Shown: in pieces, positions 34,440-45,360 of the stretch | Layout of the letters: the number at the start of each line of letters is the position of its first letter | Numbering within the stretch: position 1 is the stretch's first letter | NCBI GenBank assembly: GCA_035610365.1 | Contig: CM069437.1 | Coordinates: forward strand, 61,962,093 to 62,026,092 | DNA: 64,000 nt | Source of the DNA: Aquatica leii | Lineage: Eukaryota > Arthropoda > Insecta > Coleoptera > Lampyridae | Direction of reading: 5' to 3' | The notes under the pieces: generated by a model | What the model was told of the DNA's origin: nothing | Database searches by the model: none | The model's input: only the letters and a program-made list of their open reading frames with translations | Made by a program: the position numbers and the translations under genes

Positions 34440-35440
34440 ATATATTCTGCAATCACATCAAGATTCATAACAAAAGGAAGAAATATTAGGTTAAAAACTC
34501 TTCCACAATATTATATTCAAGACGAATAAAACAGCTGATATATTAAAGAAGTTCACAGCACAGAGATTCAACGTCAACCGGAATGTTAATAGCTCTCAAG
34601 GAAACTAAAGACCAACAGAAGCATCACCATACGTCCAGCTGACAAAGGAAATGTCATTCTCATCGTGAACACCGGTAAATACATCAACAAAGCAGACGCA
34701 TTATTACAATACTCGGCATGCAAACCATTGAACATTAGTCCAATAAGAATAAGATTTCTTTCGCTATAAAACCCACCAGCACGATTCCAAAGCATCAGAA
34801 GAGACGCCTAATTGCTTCAGAAAGCAAATTGCCACACCTTTATCGCCTTAACCAAAGATCCACAAACCAGGTATACCTTTTCAACCAACTACAAATTCAG
34901 GCACCCATCTTCTGACAAAATACTATTCTACAACCACCAACAGAAAAAAGCACTCGTCATGTTGAAACTCCCAGCACTTCGTCTCAAATATTAGATATTG
35001 GAAACACGAGATATCTTGGTCAGTTTTGACGTGACATCTCTCTTCACACTGAACACTTTTACCGAAATTATAAAAAGCAAATTTAGATAAGGAGCTTAAT
35101 GGGCTAATTGAACTACTTCACGTCCTTTTTATTCAACATTATACATGAACAATTGAAAAGACAGCTATGCGATCGCCACTTTTTTCAACCGTCGTCAATT
35201 GATTTATGGAAGACTTTGAATAAGCAGCATCAGAAACCGCACCACTTAAACCAAAGTGTTAGCTACGATAAGTAGATCATACGTTCATAATATAGCCTGA
35301 CAGAGCACTCGTAACCGCTGCCGGTATCACATTAATAATTTAAAACCAAACATCAAGTTTACCATGGAAATAGAAATAAACAAAAGTATCGCGTTCTTAA
35401 ACGTAGTGATCACTGACAATACCCTGAGACAGCAACATAA
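34440..35440 (+). pseudogene. Penelope-like RT remnant (PLE-C)
   Basis: Scattered pieces in Penelope order: SITIRPADKGNVILIVNTGKY (about 34620-34680), KLPHLYRL-type sequence (34830-34850), ETRDILVSFDVTSLFT (motif A, 34995-35045), and [20 protein letters not shown] (35350-35410). Motifs B and C are unreadable or lost. It ends about 230 bp left of the mariner-like element's TIR. Confidence 0.6.
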
Positions 35441-35668
35441 TTGTCGAAACGTTAATTTTTATTCGTTTTGCGAAGTTTTTAAATTTTGTGAAATTTGATA
35501 CCTATATAGCACGGTCCAAATATCGAAAATCTTTTTATGTTACAAAAGAAATGTCAACACAGATTTAACGAAAGAACTTACAAATTTTGCAACATTCTAC
35601 AGATGTGCTTTTGAGCAATTATATAAGTACATTCTGCCGCTTACTGCAATTTGTACAGTGTATAAATA

Positions 35669-35744
35669 TACACGGTGTGTATAAATTGACGAAAAAGTTA
35701 CACGCTGCAACATTCTTTGTTCAATTCTGAATCGAAAATCTTAA
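35669..35744 (+). repeat. Left TIR of MAR-D
   Basis: Matches the reverse complement of 41773-41848: shared runs are GGTGTGTATAAATTGACG, TACACGCTGC and GTTCAATTCTGAATC. Seven mismatches in 76 by eye. Confidence 0.9.
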
Positions 35745-35921
35745 TTGTAAAATCGTAAGCATCATCTGTGAAATTTTGACATTTATGTATCCAATTCGAC
35801 TTTCTTGTTTCATCGTTGTATAACCTTTGCTTTTTTCGTGATTTTTTGTGTACTTTTGATTAGTTGTTGTGGTTCTGTGATTTGTGTTATTATTTTGTTT
35901 ACTAATCGGCCGCAAACGAAT

Positions 35922-36620
35922 ATGGCATACGTTTTCCAAACCGAAGACAACCTAGAGGAAATACATTTCGAAGGCTGGATCAACGACTTCGAGAAACGAG
36001 TTGGTTTATAACGAGAAACGCGAATGCTGGTCAACCAAGATAAAGGCAAACAGTACAACTAGAAGAACAATTTCTACACGCTGTACACCAAGATCCTTCG
36101 CTTTAACATTAAATATCACCAGTAACAAGACCGTTCACTTGGTTCTACAGGAAAACCTGCTTCGTCCATATCATGTATCTAAACTTCAGCCTGTGTATAA
36201 TAACGACAACATGTTACGATTAAATCTTTGTAACACAATCTTAAATTCAATTCAAGAAGATGGCAACCTTCTTCGGCGTATTCTTTGGAGCGATGAATTT
36301 ATGTTTATCAGAGATCGTGTATTTAATACTCACAATCTTCACAATTGGACAGATGAAAATCTGCGTGAATTTATAAAATATGGTCACCAAAGGTTTTCCA
36401 TTCACGTTTAGCTGGACATAATAAATCACAGAGTCGATGAAGCACCTGCTCACTTTGTTCGTAATATAAGAGAGTGGTTGGATGAACACTTTCCCAATAG
36501 GATAGTTTGTCGCGGTGGACGCATTCCATGACCTGCGAGATCTCCCGATATCAACCTTTTTGTTTGGGTAAAATGTCAAATTATTTGAAAAGCTAAGGAA
36601 GAAAAAGGTAAACCAATTAT
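35922..36620 (+). pseudogene. MAR-D transposase pseudogene (main part; C-terminus resumes at 41297-41450)
   Basis: The short N-terminal piece MAYVFQTEDNLEEIHF is not certain. From about 36040 the frames give an HTH region, then HLVLQENLLRPYHVSKLQPV, RRILWSDEFMFIRD with the first catalytic Asp (36274-36315), NTHNLHNWTDENLREF, then after a stop INHRVDEAPAHFVRNIREWLDEHFPNR and ARSPDINLF. About 30 residues expected before DEAPAHF are missing. The C-terminus reappears after the Penelope insertion as KRVYATPPQDADQVTERMNA and AVLKITLKRLERV (41310-41420). Deletion, stops and the insertion make it inactive. Confidence 0.8.
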
Positions 36621-37497
36621 GTAATCTAACCTTTTTAAGACACATCACATTCAAAGTCCAGGAGTCAAAAAAATTTGTGAAAACCCTACAAAATGCGATT
36701 AAACCTACAAGAAGTGGACTGTATAAGATTGATAAAGAAATTCATCACTTACAAGTATCTTTTATGTCAACAATTTTGTCAACGGGTGATTGGAAATTTT
36801 TCGATGATCTTATGTTCCACAGACTACAGAATCACGAAAACATTACCAAAACTAGACAGATAAGTAGATTTAATACAAAGACATTAATTGTAGAAATGAT
36901 AAGCTAGTAGTTAATTTAAGCCCTTATGGATTATCCGATACCGCTCGTTCTGTTTTATCTAAAGGTTTGGATTTTGCTGTTGCTCCTTCGAGAATTCCTA
37001 TTGAAGAAATTATATCCAACATTGAAGCTAGTATCAGCCATCTTCCAAATCGTGAAGCAGCCGAGATCCGAAAAACAAAACTTCCAGAGAAAAACCTTAC
37101 TTATGCTGAACATCAAGCACTAAAAGATCTAAGAAGCAATAGTAGTCTTATAATTCTACCAGCAGTTAAAGGAAGAGCTACTGTAATGATGGAAGAACAG
37201 AGTACATCAACAAAGCTAACGAATTACTCAATGATCCCACATCTGACATAAAACTACTAAAAAACCCTAATAACAAATTCAAACTATTAACAACAAAACT
37301 ATTGAAAGAAAGTAATTTATCAACGGAGACTGCCAAAAAACTAACGCCAAAAGATCCTCTTATTCCAAGGTTCTATAGCTTACTTAAGATACACAAGCTA
37401 AATTTACCTCTTCGACCAATTGTTAGCTGTATTGGATCGACAACTTATAAATTAGCTAAGTATTTAAATTCAATATTGTAACCTTATACTGGATTAA

Positions 37498-39846
37498 CCC
37501 ATTTCCTGCCGTGAGCCCCATTTGAGGATTTACTTTTTTAACGGTTGGTAACATTTATATTTTACATTTCTGAAGAGTTTTGAGGTTAAGTGCATTGCAA
37601 AACGTTCGATTGTTGTTGTGTAATAGATTGGTTTTAATTATTGGAAGTATTCAGATTTATAATTAAATGACAACATATAATTCCAGAGGTAAGTCAGTAC
37701 AAAAATAATTTTTAATTTCAAATAGCATTATTTTAAATCTAGAGAAATGCATTTCATTTTTCTTATTATTATCTTAAAGTTACATGTTTGATAAACATCA
37801 TTATACAAAAATTTATCAATTTGTTCCTTTGGTTAATAAAGAACTGTAAAAAAAAGTTGATCCCCATTTGGAGATCACGATAAGCAGCGTGTAAAAATAC
37901 ATATATCATCTATTTTTACAGACATTATGAGCAGTAGAAAATTTCTTACTTTGAAAGAATTAGAGAATTATTGGGATGATGAGGCAAATTTTGAAGACAT
38001 TAATGATGATAATGCTCCTATTGATATAGTGTTACTACCTCCTGAACAAGTTGATGAACTATCCGATTTAGAGGAATTAGAGAAAAATATTTTAGAAGAT
38101 ACAGTTCCTGTTGATGTTCCAAGCACTATTGAAATTCATGGATTAGACCATAATGAGGTCGAAAGGAATAATCAGTCTAAGAGGGCTAAAACTGAAAATA
38201 CTATATCTGAGTGGAATAAAGAGAAAGCACAATTTACTATTCCAAATGAAGGGCGAGACAAATGTTCTTCTCGAAAGGAAAATCTTATCAAGGGGATAAG
38301 AGGTAAAACACCTGCTGAAGTGTTTGAACTATTCTTTACTGATGAGCTACTACTGAAAATTGTACAGCAAAGTGTTGTTTATGGTACACAAAACAATAGA
38401 CACCAATTTACATTTTCTGACTGTTTGAAAAAGTTTTTTGGTATTTTGTTCTTGACCGGATATCATTCCCTGCCCCAGGAACAAATGTATTGGGCAGAAA
38501 AGGAAGATATAACCATCGACATTGTTAGGAAATGTATGCCACGGAAACGATATTTGGAAATAAAACGGAATTTACATTTTTGTGATAATTCTAATATCCC
38601 AATAAGAAATGGTGAAAGAGATAAATTGTATAAAATTCGATTGATCATTGATGAACTAAACAAGAACTACATGCAATTTGGAGTATTTTCAGAAAATATT
38701 AGATATTATGGATACCATTTTTTAAAACAATTTATTAGAGGCAAGTCAATTCGTTTTGGATTCAAACAATGAGCAATGTGTTGCGCTGAAACAGGATATT
38801 GCTATAATACAACGGTTTACGAAGGAAAAACTCAAAATGCTGCTGTACCTGTAAGTTTAAGAACGTTAGTTATTTTAGAAAAAATAAGCGTAATCGAAAA
38901 TCCCGAAGAGCACTGCTTCTTTTTTGACAATTTTTTCACAAGCTTCTCCTTACTAAAAGAACATGATAAAAATATTCGTGCAACAGGTACGGCGCGTTTT
39001 AACAGAATGAATAAGTGCCCAATAAAAAATGAAAAACAGATCAAGAAAGAGCATCGGGGGACATTTGATTATAGTTACGACAAGAAAAATGAAATTTTTG
39101 GAATGATATGGAAGGACAACAATCTTGTCAAAGTTCTTTCTAACCATTTAGAGGTTACTCCTTTAGCCAAAGTAAGGAGATGGTCCAGAGCTGAAAAAAA
39201 AAGAAGTTAACGTTCCTCAACCTAATGCTATAGCAATGTACAATAAATATATGGGAGGAGTGGATAGACTCGACTGGAATATACAAAAGTATAGGATAAA
39301 AATTCGGGGAAGAAAATGGTACTTTCCGATTTTTACTAATTCAGTTGATACGGCAGTAATCAATGCACATGCTTTATACTGCCTAGCCAATGGCAGTATA
39401 CCATTATTAAATTTTAGAAGACAGCTGGCAAGGTCTTATTTAAATATGCGCTCAATATCGGATCCCAAAAATAGTGGGTGCCTTTCTTACGGTATAAGTG
39501 CCAAAAAACGTGTACCCGAGTATATGTAAGAACTGATCCCCAAGGACATTTTTTAGAAAGAACCGAGGAAGGCAAGCAAAGGAAATGTGCAGTGTGTAAG
39601 AAAAATGTTCGTAAACAGCGCAAAAATGTGATGTGGGATTACATGTAGAATGCGTTAAAGAGTGGCACAAATAGTGTTTTTTTACATGGCATCAGCCGTC
39701 GGCCCCATTTGGGGATTTTTTTCAAAGTGAATTTTTTTAATTTTTTGCATATGTAGTGTAAAATAGTATGAAGTATGTTCAATTTAATGTAATAAAAAAT
39801 GCTTTTTTCAATAAAAACATTTTAAAAAAATCTGGCAGAAAATGGG
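37498..39846 (+). mobile_element. piggyBac element PB-1 inserted in PLE-D
   Basis: 13-bp terminal inverted repeats CCCATTTCCTGCC (37498-37510) and GGCAGAAAATGGG (39834-39846), 12 of 13 matching. The target is TTAA on the left (37494-37497) and ATAA on the right (39847-39850), a one-base decay. The Penelope reading continues on both sides, proving insertion. Direct subterminal repeats with core CCCCATTTGRGGATTT lie at 37516-37531 and 39703-39718, with a weaker copy at 37862-37876. Encloses one broken transposase. Confidence 0.95.
37927..39675 (+). pseudogene. piggyBac transposase pseudogene of PB-1
   Basis: Starts at ATG 37927 (MSSRKFLTLKELENYW) with an acidic N-terminus (to about residue 80), then the DDE_Tnp_1_7 core. 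A TGA at 38770-38772 falls where the family has a conserved Trp (GFKQ-stop-AMC); the same frame goes on with HCFFFDNFFTSFSLLKEH (second catalytic Asp, about 38910-38960), KEHRGTFDYSYDKK and MIWKDNNLV. A frameshift in an A run near 39195 leads to YNKYMGGVDRLDW (third Asp). A further frameshift near 39525 leads to the C-terminal Cys-rich domain RKCAVCKKNVRK and CDVGLHVECVKEWHK. The block with the first catalytic Asp is shortened: SENIRYYGYHFLKQF lacks the usual VDE residues. Inactive. Confidence 0.9.
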
Positions 39847-41203
39847 ATAAGTAATTCATTTATAAAGAATACACAGCATTTCATTGAAATAATTAGTAAA
39901 CAGAAATTATCTTCAAATGACTTAATAGTTAGTTTTGACGTTGCCTCATCGTTCACTAAAATACCAATAGTTGATACTTTACATCTTTTAAACGACATTT
40001 TGATAACAATACAATCAAGTTATTTGAACATTGTTTAACAACTTCATTCTTTTTGTTTAATGGTGAATATTATAAACAAATAGATGGTGTAGCAATGGGA
40101 TCACCAATTTCTCCATCTATTGCAAATTACTTTATGGAGCATTTTGAAAAAAAAGCTTTAAAATTTGCATCTAAAAAACCAAAACTATGGCTTAGATATG
40201 TTGATGATGTTTTTGCAATCTGGTCCCATGGTGAAGATTTAGTATTAAAAAGGAAATTAATGGTACCTTACCTTTTCTTGATGTGAAGATAGAAAGCAAA
40301 CCAGATGGTACTTTAATACATTCAGTTTATCGAAAACCAACACATACGGATCAATAAACGGAAATTCTCATCATCATCCATCTCAAAAATTTGGAAAAAT
40401 TCGCACATTATACAACCGTGCGATGACAATTTGCCATCATAATAAATTACCAGAAGAATTAGATTACCTTGAGAAAGTTTTTATAAGAAATGGTTCTAAC
40501 AAAGAACAAATTAAAAAGTATCTTCAACCAAAAACTAGACCTACTGTACTAAATGATTCAACTATAAGCAACAATTTTGTTGTTCTACCTTTTGTGGCGA
40601 ATATAAGTGACAAAATTGGAAGAATACTGAAGAAACATGACATTAAAATTGCTTATAATACTACCACGAAAATTAAAAATTCGTTAAATCCTGTTAAAAG
40701 ATAAAATTCCACATAACAGCTGTAGAGTATCAAGTTCCATGCGCTTGTGGCAAGGAATATATTGGAGAAACTGGTAGAACTATTGAAACTAGACTAAAAG
40801 AACACAAAAGACATCTTCGTTTACTTCAACCTTCTAAATCTGCCATTGCCGAACATGCGCTAAACACTTTACATGACATAAACTTGGAAAAAAGTATAAC
40901 GATTGCTAAAAACAAAAACTGACGTTCAAGAAAGATCAGAAAAGCGATTGAAATTATTAAAGTACACAACAACTTTAACAGGGACAATGATTATGAGTTA
41001 TCTGACACCTGGTTACCTGTTATTTCCTGATCTTTACACTATCCACCTACACACTATAAGCTACGTCTAGAGTTTTTAATAGTGGTTTTTCTTTAGACCT
41101 TCGAGCAAATGCTGTAGCTAAAAGAACTTACTACATTTATCAAGTTTTCTGAGCATTTGTTTTTTCGATTTACCTTAGTTTTATAATTGTCATTTTATGA
41201 ATT

Positions 41204-41246
41204 CTCACCTGAAGAAGAACGTAGACCACGTTCGAAAGCTTGTGAG
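41204..41246 (+). ncRNA. Hammerhead-ribozyme motif of PLE-D, best preserved
   Basis: Helix I: CUCAC (41204-41208) pairs perfectly with GUGAG (41242-41246). Core: CUGAAGA (41209-41215), then one extra A. Helix II: GAACGU (41217-41222) pairs perfectly with ACGUUC (41228-41233) around loop AGACC. Then GAA (41234-41236), the palindromic AGCU (41237-41240) as minimal helix III, and U41241 as the nucleotide before the predicted cut. Type I hammerheads with tiny helix III are known from Penelope-like elements and may act as dimers. The extra base before helix II departs from the textbook core. Confidence 0.7.
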
Positions 41247-41772
41247 TTTTTTAATAAATAATTACACCATTTACCCAAAAACTATTTTATTTTTGTTTGG
41301 GGTTTCATTAAAGAGAGTGTATGCAACACCTCCACAAGACGCTGACCAAGTTACAGAAAGAATGAACGCAGCTGTATTAAAAATTACACTAAAAAGACTC
41401 GAACGAGTTAATCCAGACGATACCTCCAAGATTGGAGCTACATTTGCGTAGATTTCAATTCGAACAATTTTGTAGGGGTGTCATTGACTTACTATCGATT
41501 GAAATCCTTTCGGAAAATACATTCTAAATTAACATTATTAATTGTATGTAACTAGAGGTACCTATTATTCTGAATACATTGAAGAGCAAATCATATCGTA
41601 ATGTGTAAAATTTAAAACGTGCTACCAATGACGAGTACAATGTTTTTGGAGATGGAAATAAAGAAAATAGCAATGGCAGGTATTACAGTCGAATGCTAGT
41701 TTACAGTGTTGCCAAATATAGGTTTCCTTTAAGTGGTTCCTGAAGACATACTTGGCATACAACATTTTAACA

Positions 41773-41848
41773 TTAAGAATTTTGATTCAGAATTGAACGA
41801 AGAATGTCGCAGCGTGTAGCTTTTTCGTCAATTTATACACACCCCGTA
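41773..41848 (-). repeat. Right TIR of MAR-D
   Basis: Reverse complement of the left TIR, followed by the TA target duplicate at 41849-41850. Confidence 0.9.
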
Positions 41849-41859
41849 TATTAATTTTA

Positions 41860-44480
41860 GCATGTACGCAAGTAAATTGTGAAATGACATTTTTCAACAC
41901 ATTTGAGAACAAGTTTGAGTGACGAGCTATTAGACGCTTTCGTTTTAATTTCAACAGAAGATGAAATCCACGAATTTGGAAAAAGTTCTCAACTACTGTT
42001 TATGGCAATTTTGACAAAGAATTTTAACTAATCCAATATTTGTGCGGAATCTAAACTTGGGCTTGGTGTAAAATCAAATGCACAATAAAACGTTATTACC
42101 AAGAAGAATAAAAAGGCGTAAGCTAAAAATAGCCAAACAATATAAATAGTTGGATCGAGCAAGATGTAAACAAGCCATAAACGAATTAGTTGAAACTGAA
42201 TGAATGTCTTCATTCAACACTTTAAACGTATATGGTCGTGACCACGCAAAAATAGCAGGAAATTCCCATTTTTTACTCGTTGTATACCTCTCTACAATAC
42301 ACGAAGAGGAAGTACATAATTACCGTGCATCGAATATTTAAATTCCACATAAATCGACGTCATTACCGACGTTACCGTAATCACAGCCAGTCGGCAACTA
42401 CAATAAATCTTATTTATCTTATCTAACTAATTAACAAATAATTAACTGATCGACCAAATTTAGATTTCAGGAGCGTTTTATCCAGGAACACAAATACCTA
42501 CTGTAAGTGGATTGTTTTAATCAGAAACAAAGTGCGTTTTTTTCACTTTAATTTAGGGTGCGTACTAAAAAGGCTAAAAAATAAATAACGGAAATATTTT
42601 CGATCTATTTCCATACATTAATGTGCCTTTAACATTTCATTGGATTACCAACCGTAAGATTGTATTTTTGAACACCTGGCTTAATGCCAAAAACAAATAT
42701 TACATATTTTTGCTCAAAAGTCGCAATTTCGCATCGGGAAAACACAAGTTAATAGCGGAGCACCGAAATACGCGAAAAATTTCTATAACTTACTTACAAA
42801 AATTGCAAACACAAAAATCGCCAGCCAACTTGTAATACCAAAAAAAATAAACAAATAGCGAAGTATTTGCCAAGAAGGAAACAACAAAAGTAAAAGTAAA
42901 TGATACTTACAAATGCTGGTCTTGAAAAAGGCATAATAATTACGAACGTAATTAGAAATAACGTTACGAAACCAATTAGTCACTACACTTAAATCGTATA
43001 ATTAAAACGAACGCCAATCACGAAATTAATTCATTTAAATTCTTAACTAAGAATCATTTCTTTGGCACCGATTGACCGAAATCTCTAGAATAATTTGTAA
43101 CAATTCGTGAGTGCGTGTTAGTAACGCACGGACGGTTGAAATTTTTCTAAACTCAAACACGTGTAGATTAATTCACCGATTCGTTTTCTTACGTCGTTGA
43201 TTGATGCATCTTACCGCAACACAATCTAGGGATTTTTAATGGTGATTTCTACATAACCTTAAATTAATTAAGGCTTGTGTCGATTTACTTATTTAATAAA
43301 AGTAATTAATTAATATATAATTTGCGTAATTATAATTAATAGCATTAACAGTAAATTACCTGGTTCGTTTTAACTCCAACTGTAACAACTCTGCAACTTT
43401 AAGAACGAATTACAGTATTACCACTGGTGCCACCCGTGGTTGCACTCAAGGACGAAATTGACAACTGTGAACGAATTTTCTAGAACGATTTTTTGGCTGG
43501 AAATTTTCGCGGGAGCTTTTACACGGACTTAATTTACACATGTAATTATCACGCCACAATTACTTTGTCCAATTTATCGTCACAAATGTAACAAAAATTA
43601 ATTTATATTGTTTATTGAATTTTTACTGCAGTTATTATCAAAAGTTATCTTAGGAGCCAAGAATTCATTCCACATCGATATTATGTATAATGTATTGTGT
43701 AAAAGGTTCTCGAATGTCTTTCAATCTCTTATATGACAGAATCAGTGGTCGTAACCGTAACCTCAGTGCTAATATTTCAATGTTAGTAGTGGCTAGATCC
43801 TTATTTAAATATTTCTCATGCTTAAATACATGCACTAAAGCTAGAAGCTTATTGTGCCTTATTGATATTCCACTCATTAATTCCAATTTTTGCATTTGTG
43901 TAGTATGTGAACATGTATTTCATCTACACGTACTCACATTTCTTACACTTTTGTAAAGAGATGTTTTGTAAGCTAAGAATATCCTGTAACATAGATCCTG
44001 TAAGTAGTGGAACAGCTTATCTTAAAAAAATGTTATAACATTTCTTACTAAAGTCTGCTGATAAACATTCTCAACTATTTCAGTCCAGGAGATTCCATCC
44101 CTCTATCGCAAACATTGCAAAATATCTGTTAGCGTATTTAGTTGGTGGAGCTCTGAGTTTTTAACAGAATAGTCTCTTTGAAATGAAATTTATCAACGTG
44201 TCGATTATGCATTTTCCAAGTTTCTTCTTCTTTTTGACTTCCATCTAATGATCCTGTCCGTGACTTGTGCATTTTGTTAATACATCGCTTTGCTGCGAAA
44301 AACTGAGGTGCGAGCATAGCTCACCATAACGTGTTTTCCATAAATCTAGAATTAATTGATTTGTTTGTTGCATTCTCCCTACCAATCCCAGTTTTTAATT
44401 TATTTCTTTAAATAGTAACGATATTGTACATGTGGGTTGAGCTACTTATCGGGCGCGTCTTCAGGTGGCGGATTAACACG
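41860..44480. other. No gene recognised
   Basis: Mostly AT-rich. The minus-strand frame 43895-43665 (MQKLELMSGISIRHNKL) and its decayed extension to about 44330 look like old coding sequence of an element I cannot name. Confidence 0.35.
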
Positions 44481-44489
44481 TTAAGCGCC

Positions 44490-44536
44490 AGACACCGGTG
44501 TCTGCACCTAAGGGGTTCCACCAGACACCGGTGTCT
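44490..44536. repeat. Paired 14-bp palindromes beside a TTAA
   Basis: AGACACCGGTGTCT, a perfect palindrome, occurs at 44490-44503 and again at 44523-44536, 33 bp apart, both preceded by CC. The first is 6 bp from TTAA (44481-44484). They lie at the presumed left end of PB-2, so subterminal transposase binding sites are a reasonable guess. Confidence 0.55.
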
Positions 44537-44809
44537 ATTCTATATTTAATTTAACCGCGCCAAGCAGACACAATTTGAGGACCTGGTGTTTGAGTATATG
44601 GGTGCTCGGGCCCTGCATTATTCATTCCCAACAGTGGGTTTTGTGTTGCCTATAGAAGAGGGTTTCTGTACGGTATGTCTGTTTTTGTGTCTGCAATAGC
44701 CCTGTAAAGACTGCTTTTTTGCTTTTGTTATCACAGGTCTATAGTAGACACAGAAAAAAAGATGCAAAAAAAATTATCTCAAACAATACAATTATTTATT
44801 GAAGTTAAG

Positions 44810-45350
44810 GTATATTAATAATTTTCTGTTCAGTATTGAAACAATCTAGACAAAATCTGGATTTACCGTCACAATAGGTTGTAACTTTTCTAATTCTACT
44901 TTTGGTAATTTTTCCTTGAGCTTCTTTTTTTTGTAGCAGCCTTTGCAATATTTGCGTCCAATGCGAGCGCTGCCCGGTAATTTTTTTAATGAATGCTTTT
45001 TTAGACGATTGTGTGTGTGATTTTTTAGTCGCGAATAACTTGTTCTTGAGGGTTTTACAAATTGTCAGTTTCTTCTTTAGAGTCAATAAGTGCCTTCACT
45101 ACGTTTTCTCTAAATTCTATTATTGAGATGTTTTTTTGGTAACTAGTTTGATTAATAATTGAGCATTTACGATTGCAGTTCCTAAAATTATTTCAACAGC
45201 TACTTTTCTGTACCATTTGACGGTTTTGCGGAAACAGATACCATAGCTTGGAAATTGATCAGATAAATCAATAGATGACTTTCCTGCATTGCAGTCAACT
45301 ATCCTTTTAGGTGTTTCAATCTATTTCCCTCTTTTCATAGCTTTGATCTT
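44810..45350 (-). pseudogene. PB-2 transposase, C-terminal part
   Basis: Reads DCNAGKSSIDLSDQFPSYGI (third catalytic Asp region, about 45300-45240) and RKTVKWYRKVAVEIILGTAI, then after stops TICKTLKNKL and, at the end, KVTTYCDGKSRFCLDCFNTE, a Cys-containing tail as in piggyBac C-termini. The stretch between the second Asp block and this piece is missing, so the Penelope insertion was accompanied or followed by loss. Confidence 0.8.
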
Positions 45351-45360
45351 ATTGTCATAA

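Larger units (their letters stand above)
36677..41035 (+). pseudogene. PLE-D reverse transcriptase and GIY-YIG endonuclease, split by piggyBac
   Basis: Left part: FDDLMFHRLQNHENITKTRQ (36800-36860), SVLSKGLDFAVAPSRIPIEE (about 36950-37010), HQALKDLRSNSSLIILPAVKG, and FYSLLKIHKLNLPLRPIVS (about 37370-37430). The piggyBac element cuts in at 37498. Right part: LSSNDLIVSFDVASSFTKIP (motif A, about 39910-39970), IDGVAMGSPISPSIANYFMEHFE (motif B) and LWLRYVDDVFAIWSHG (motif C, 40190-40240), [11 protein letters not shown] and [11 protein letters not shown]. From 40423 come the thumb and linker; CACGKEYIGETGRTIETRLK (40740-40800) is the GIY-YIG domain, ending NNFNRDNDYELSDTWLPVIS. The catalytic YVDD is kept, but there are frameshifts near 40250 and 40700 and stops, so it is dead. 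Confidence 0.85.
36569..41289 (+). mobile_element. Penelope-like element PLE-D inserted in MAR-D
   Basis: Flanked by a 12-bp duplication TTTTTGTTTGGG (36557-36568 and 41290-41301) that lies within the transposase coding sequence and marks the target site. The element itself (about 2.37 kb once the inner piggyBac is subtracted) has an N-terminal region, RT, GIY-YIG endonuclease and, 43 bp before its right end, a hammerhead-ribozyme motif. The target duplication length suits Penelope elements, which make variable duplications. Confidence 0.85.
35669..41848 (+). mobile_element. mariner-like DNA transposon (MAR-D), outer shell of a three-level nest
   Basis: 76-bp terminal inverted repeats (35669-35744 and 41773-41848, about 69 of 76 identical by eye) start TACACGGTGTG and TACGGGGTGTG, each flanked by TA (35667-35668; 41849-41850). 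Inside is a broken DUF4817/DDE transposase interrupted by a Penelope element (36569-41289), itself interrupted by a piggyBac element (37498-39846). Without the insertions the element would be about 1.5 kb, a normal mariner size. Confidence 0.9.

Noticed and set aside
41197..41451. An 84-codon plus-strand frame as a single gene
   Set aside because: It is a chance fusion of the PLE-D hammerhead tail with the C-terminus of the outer mariner-like transposase.
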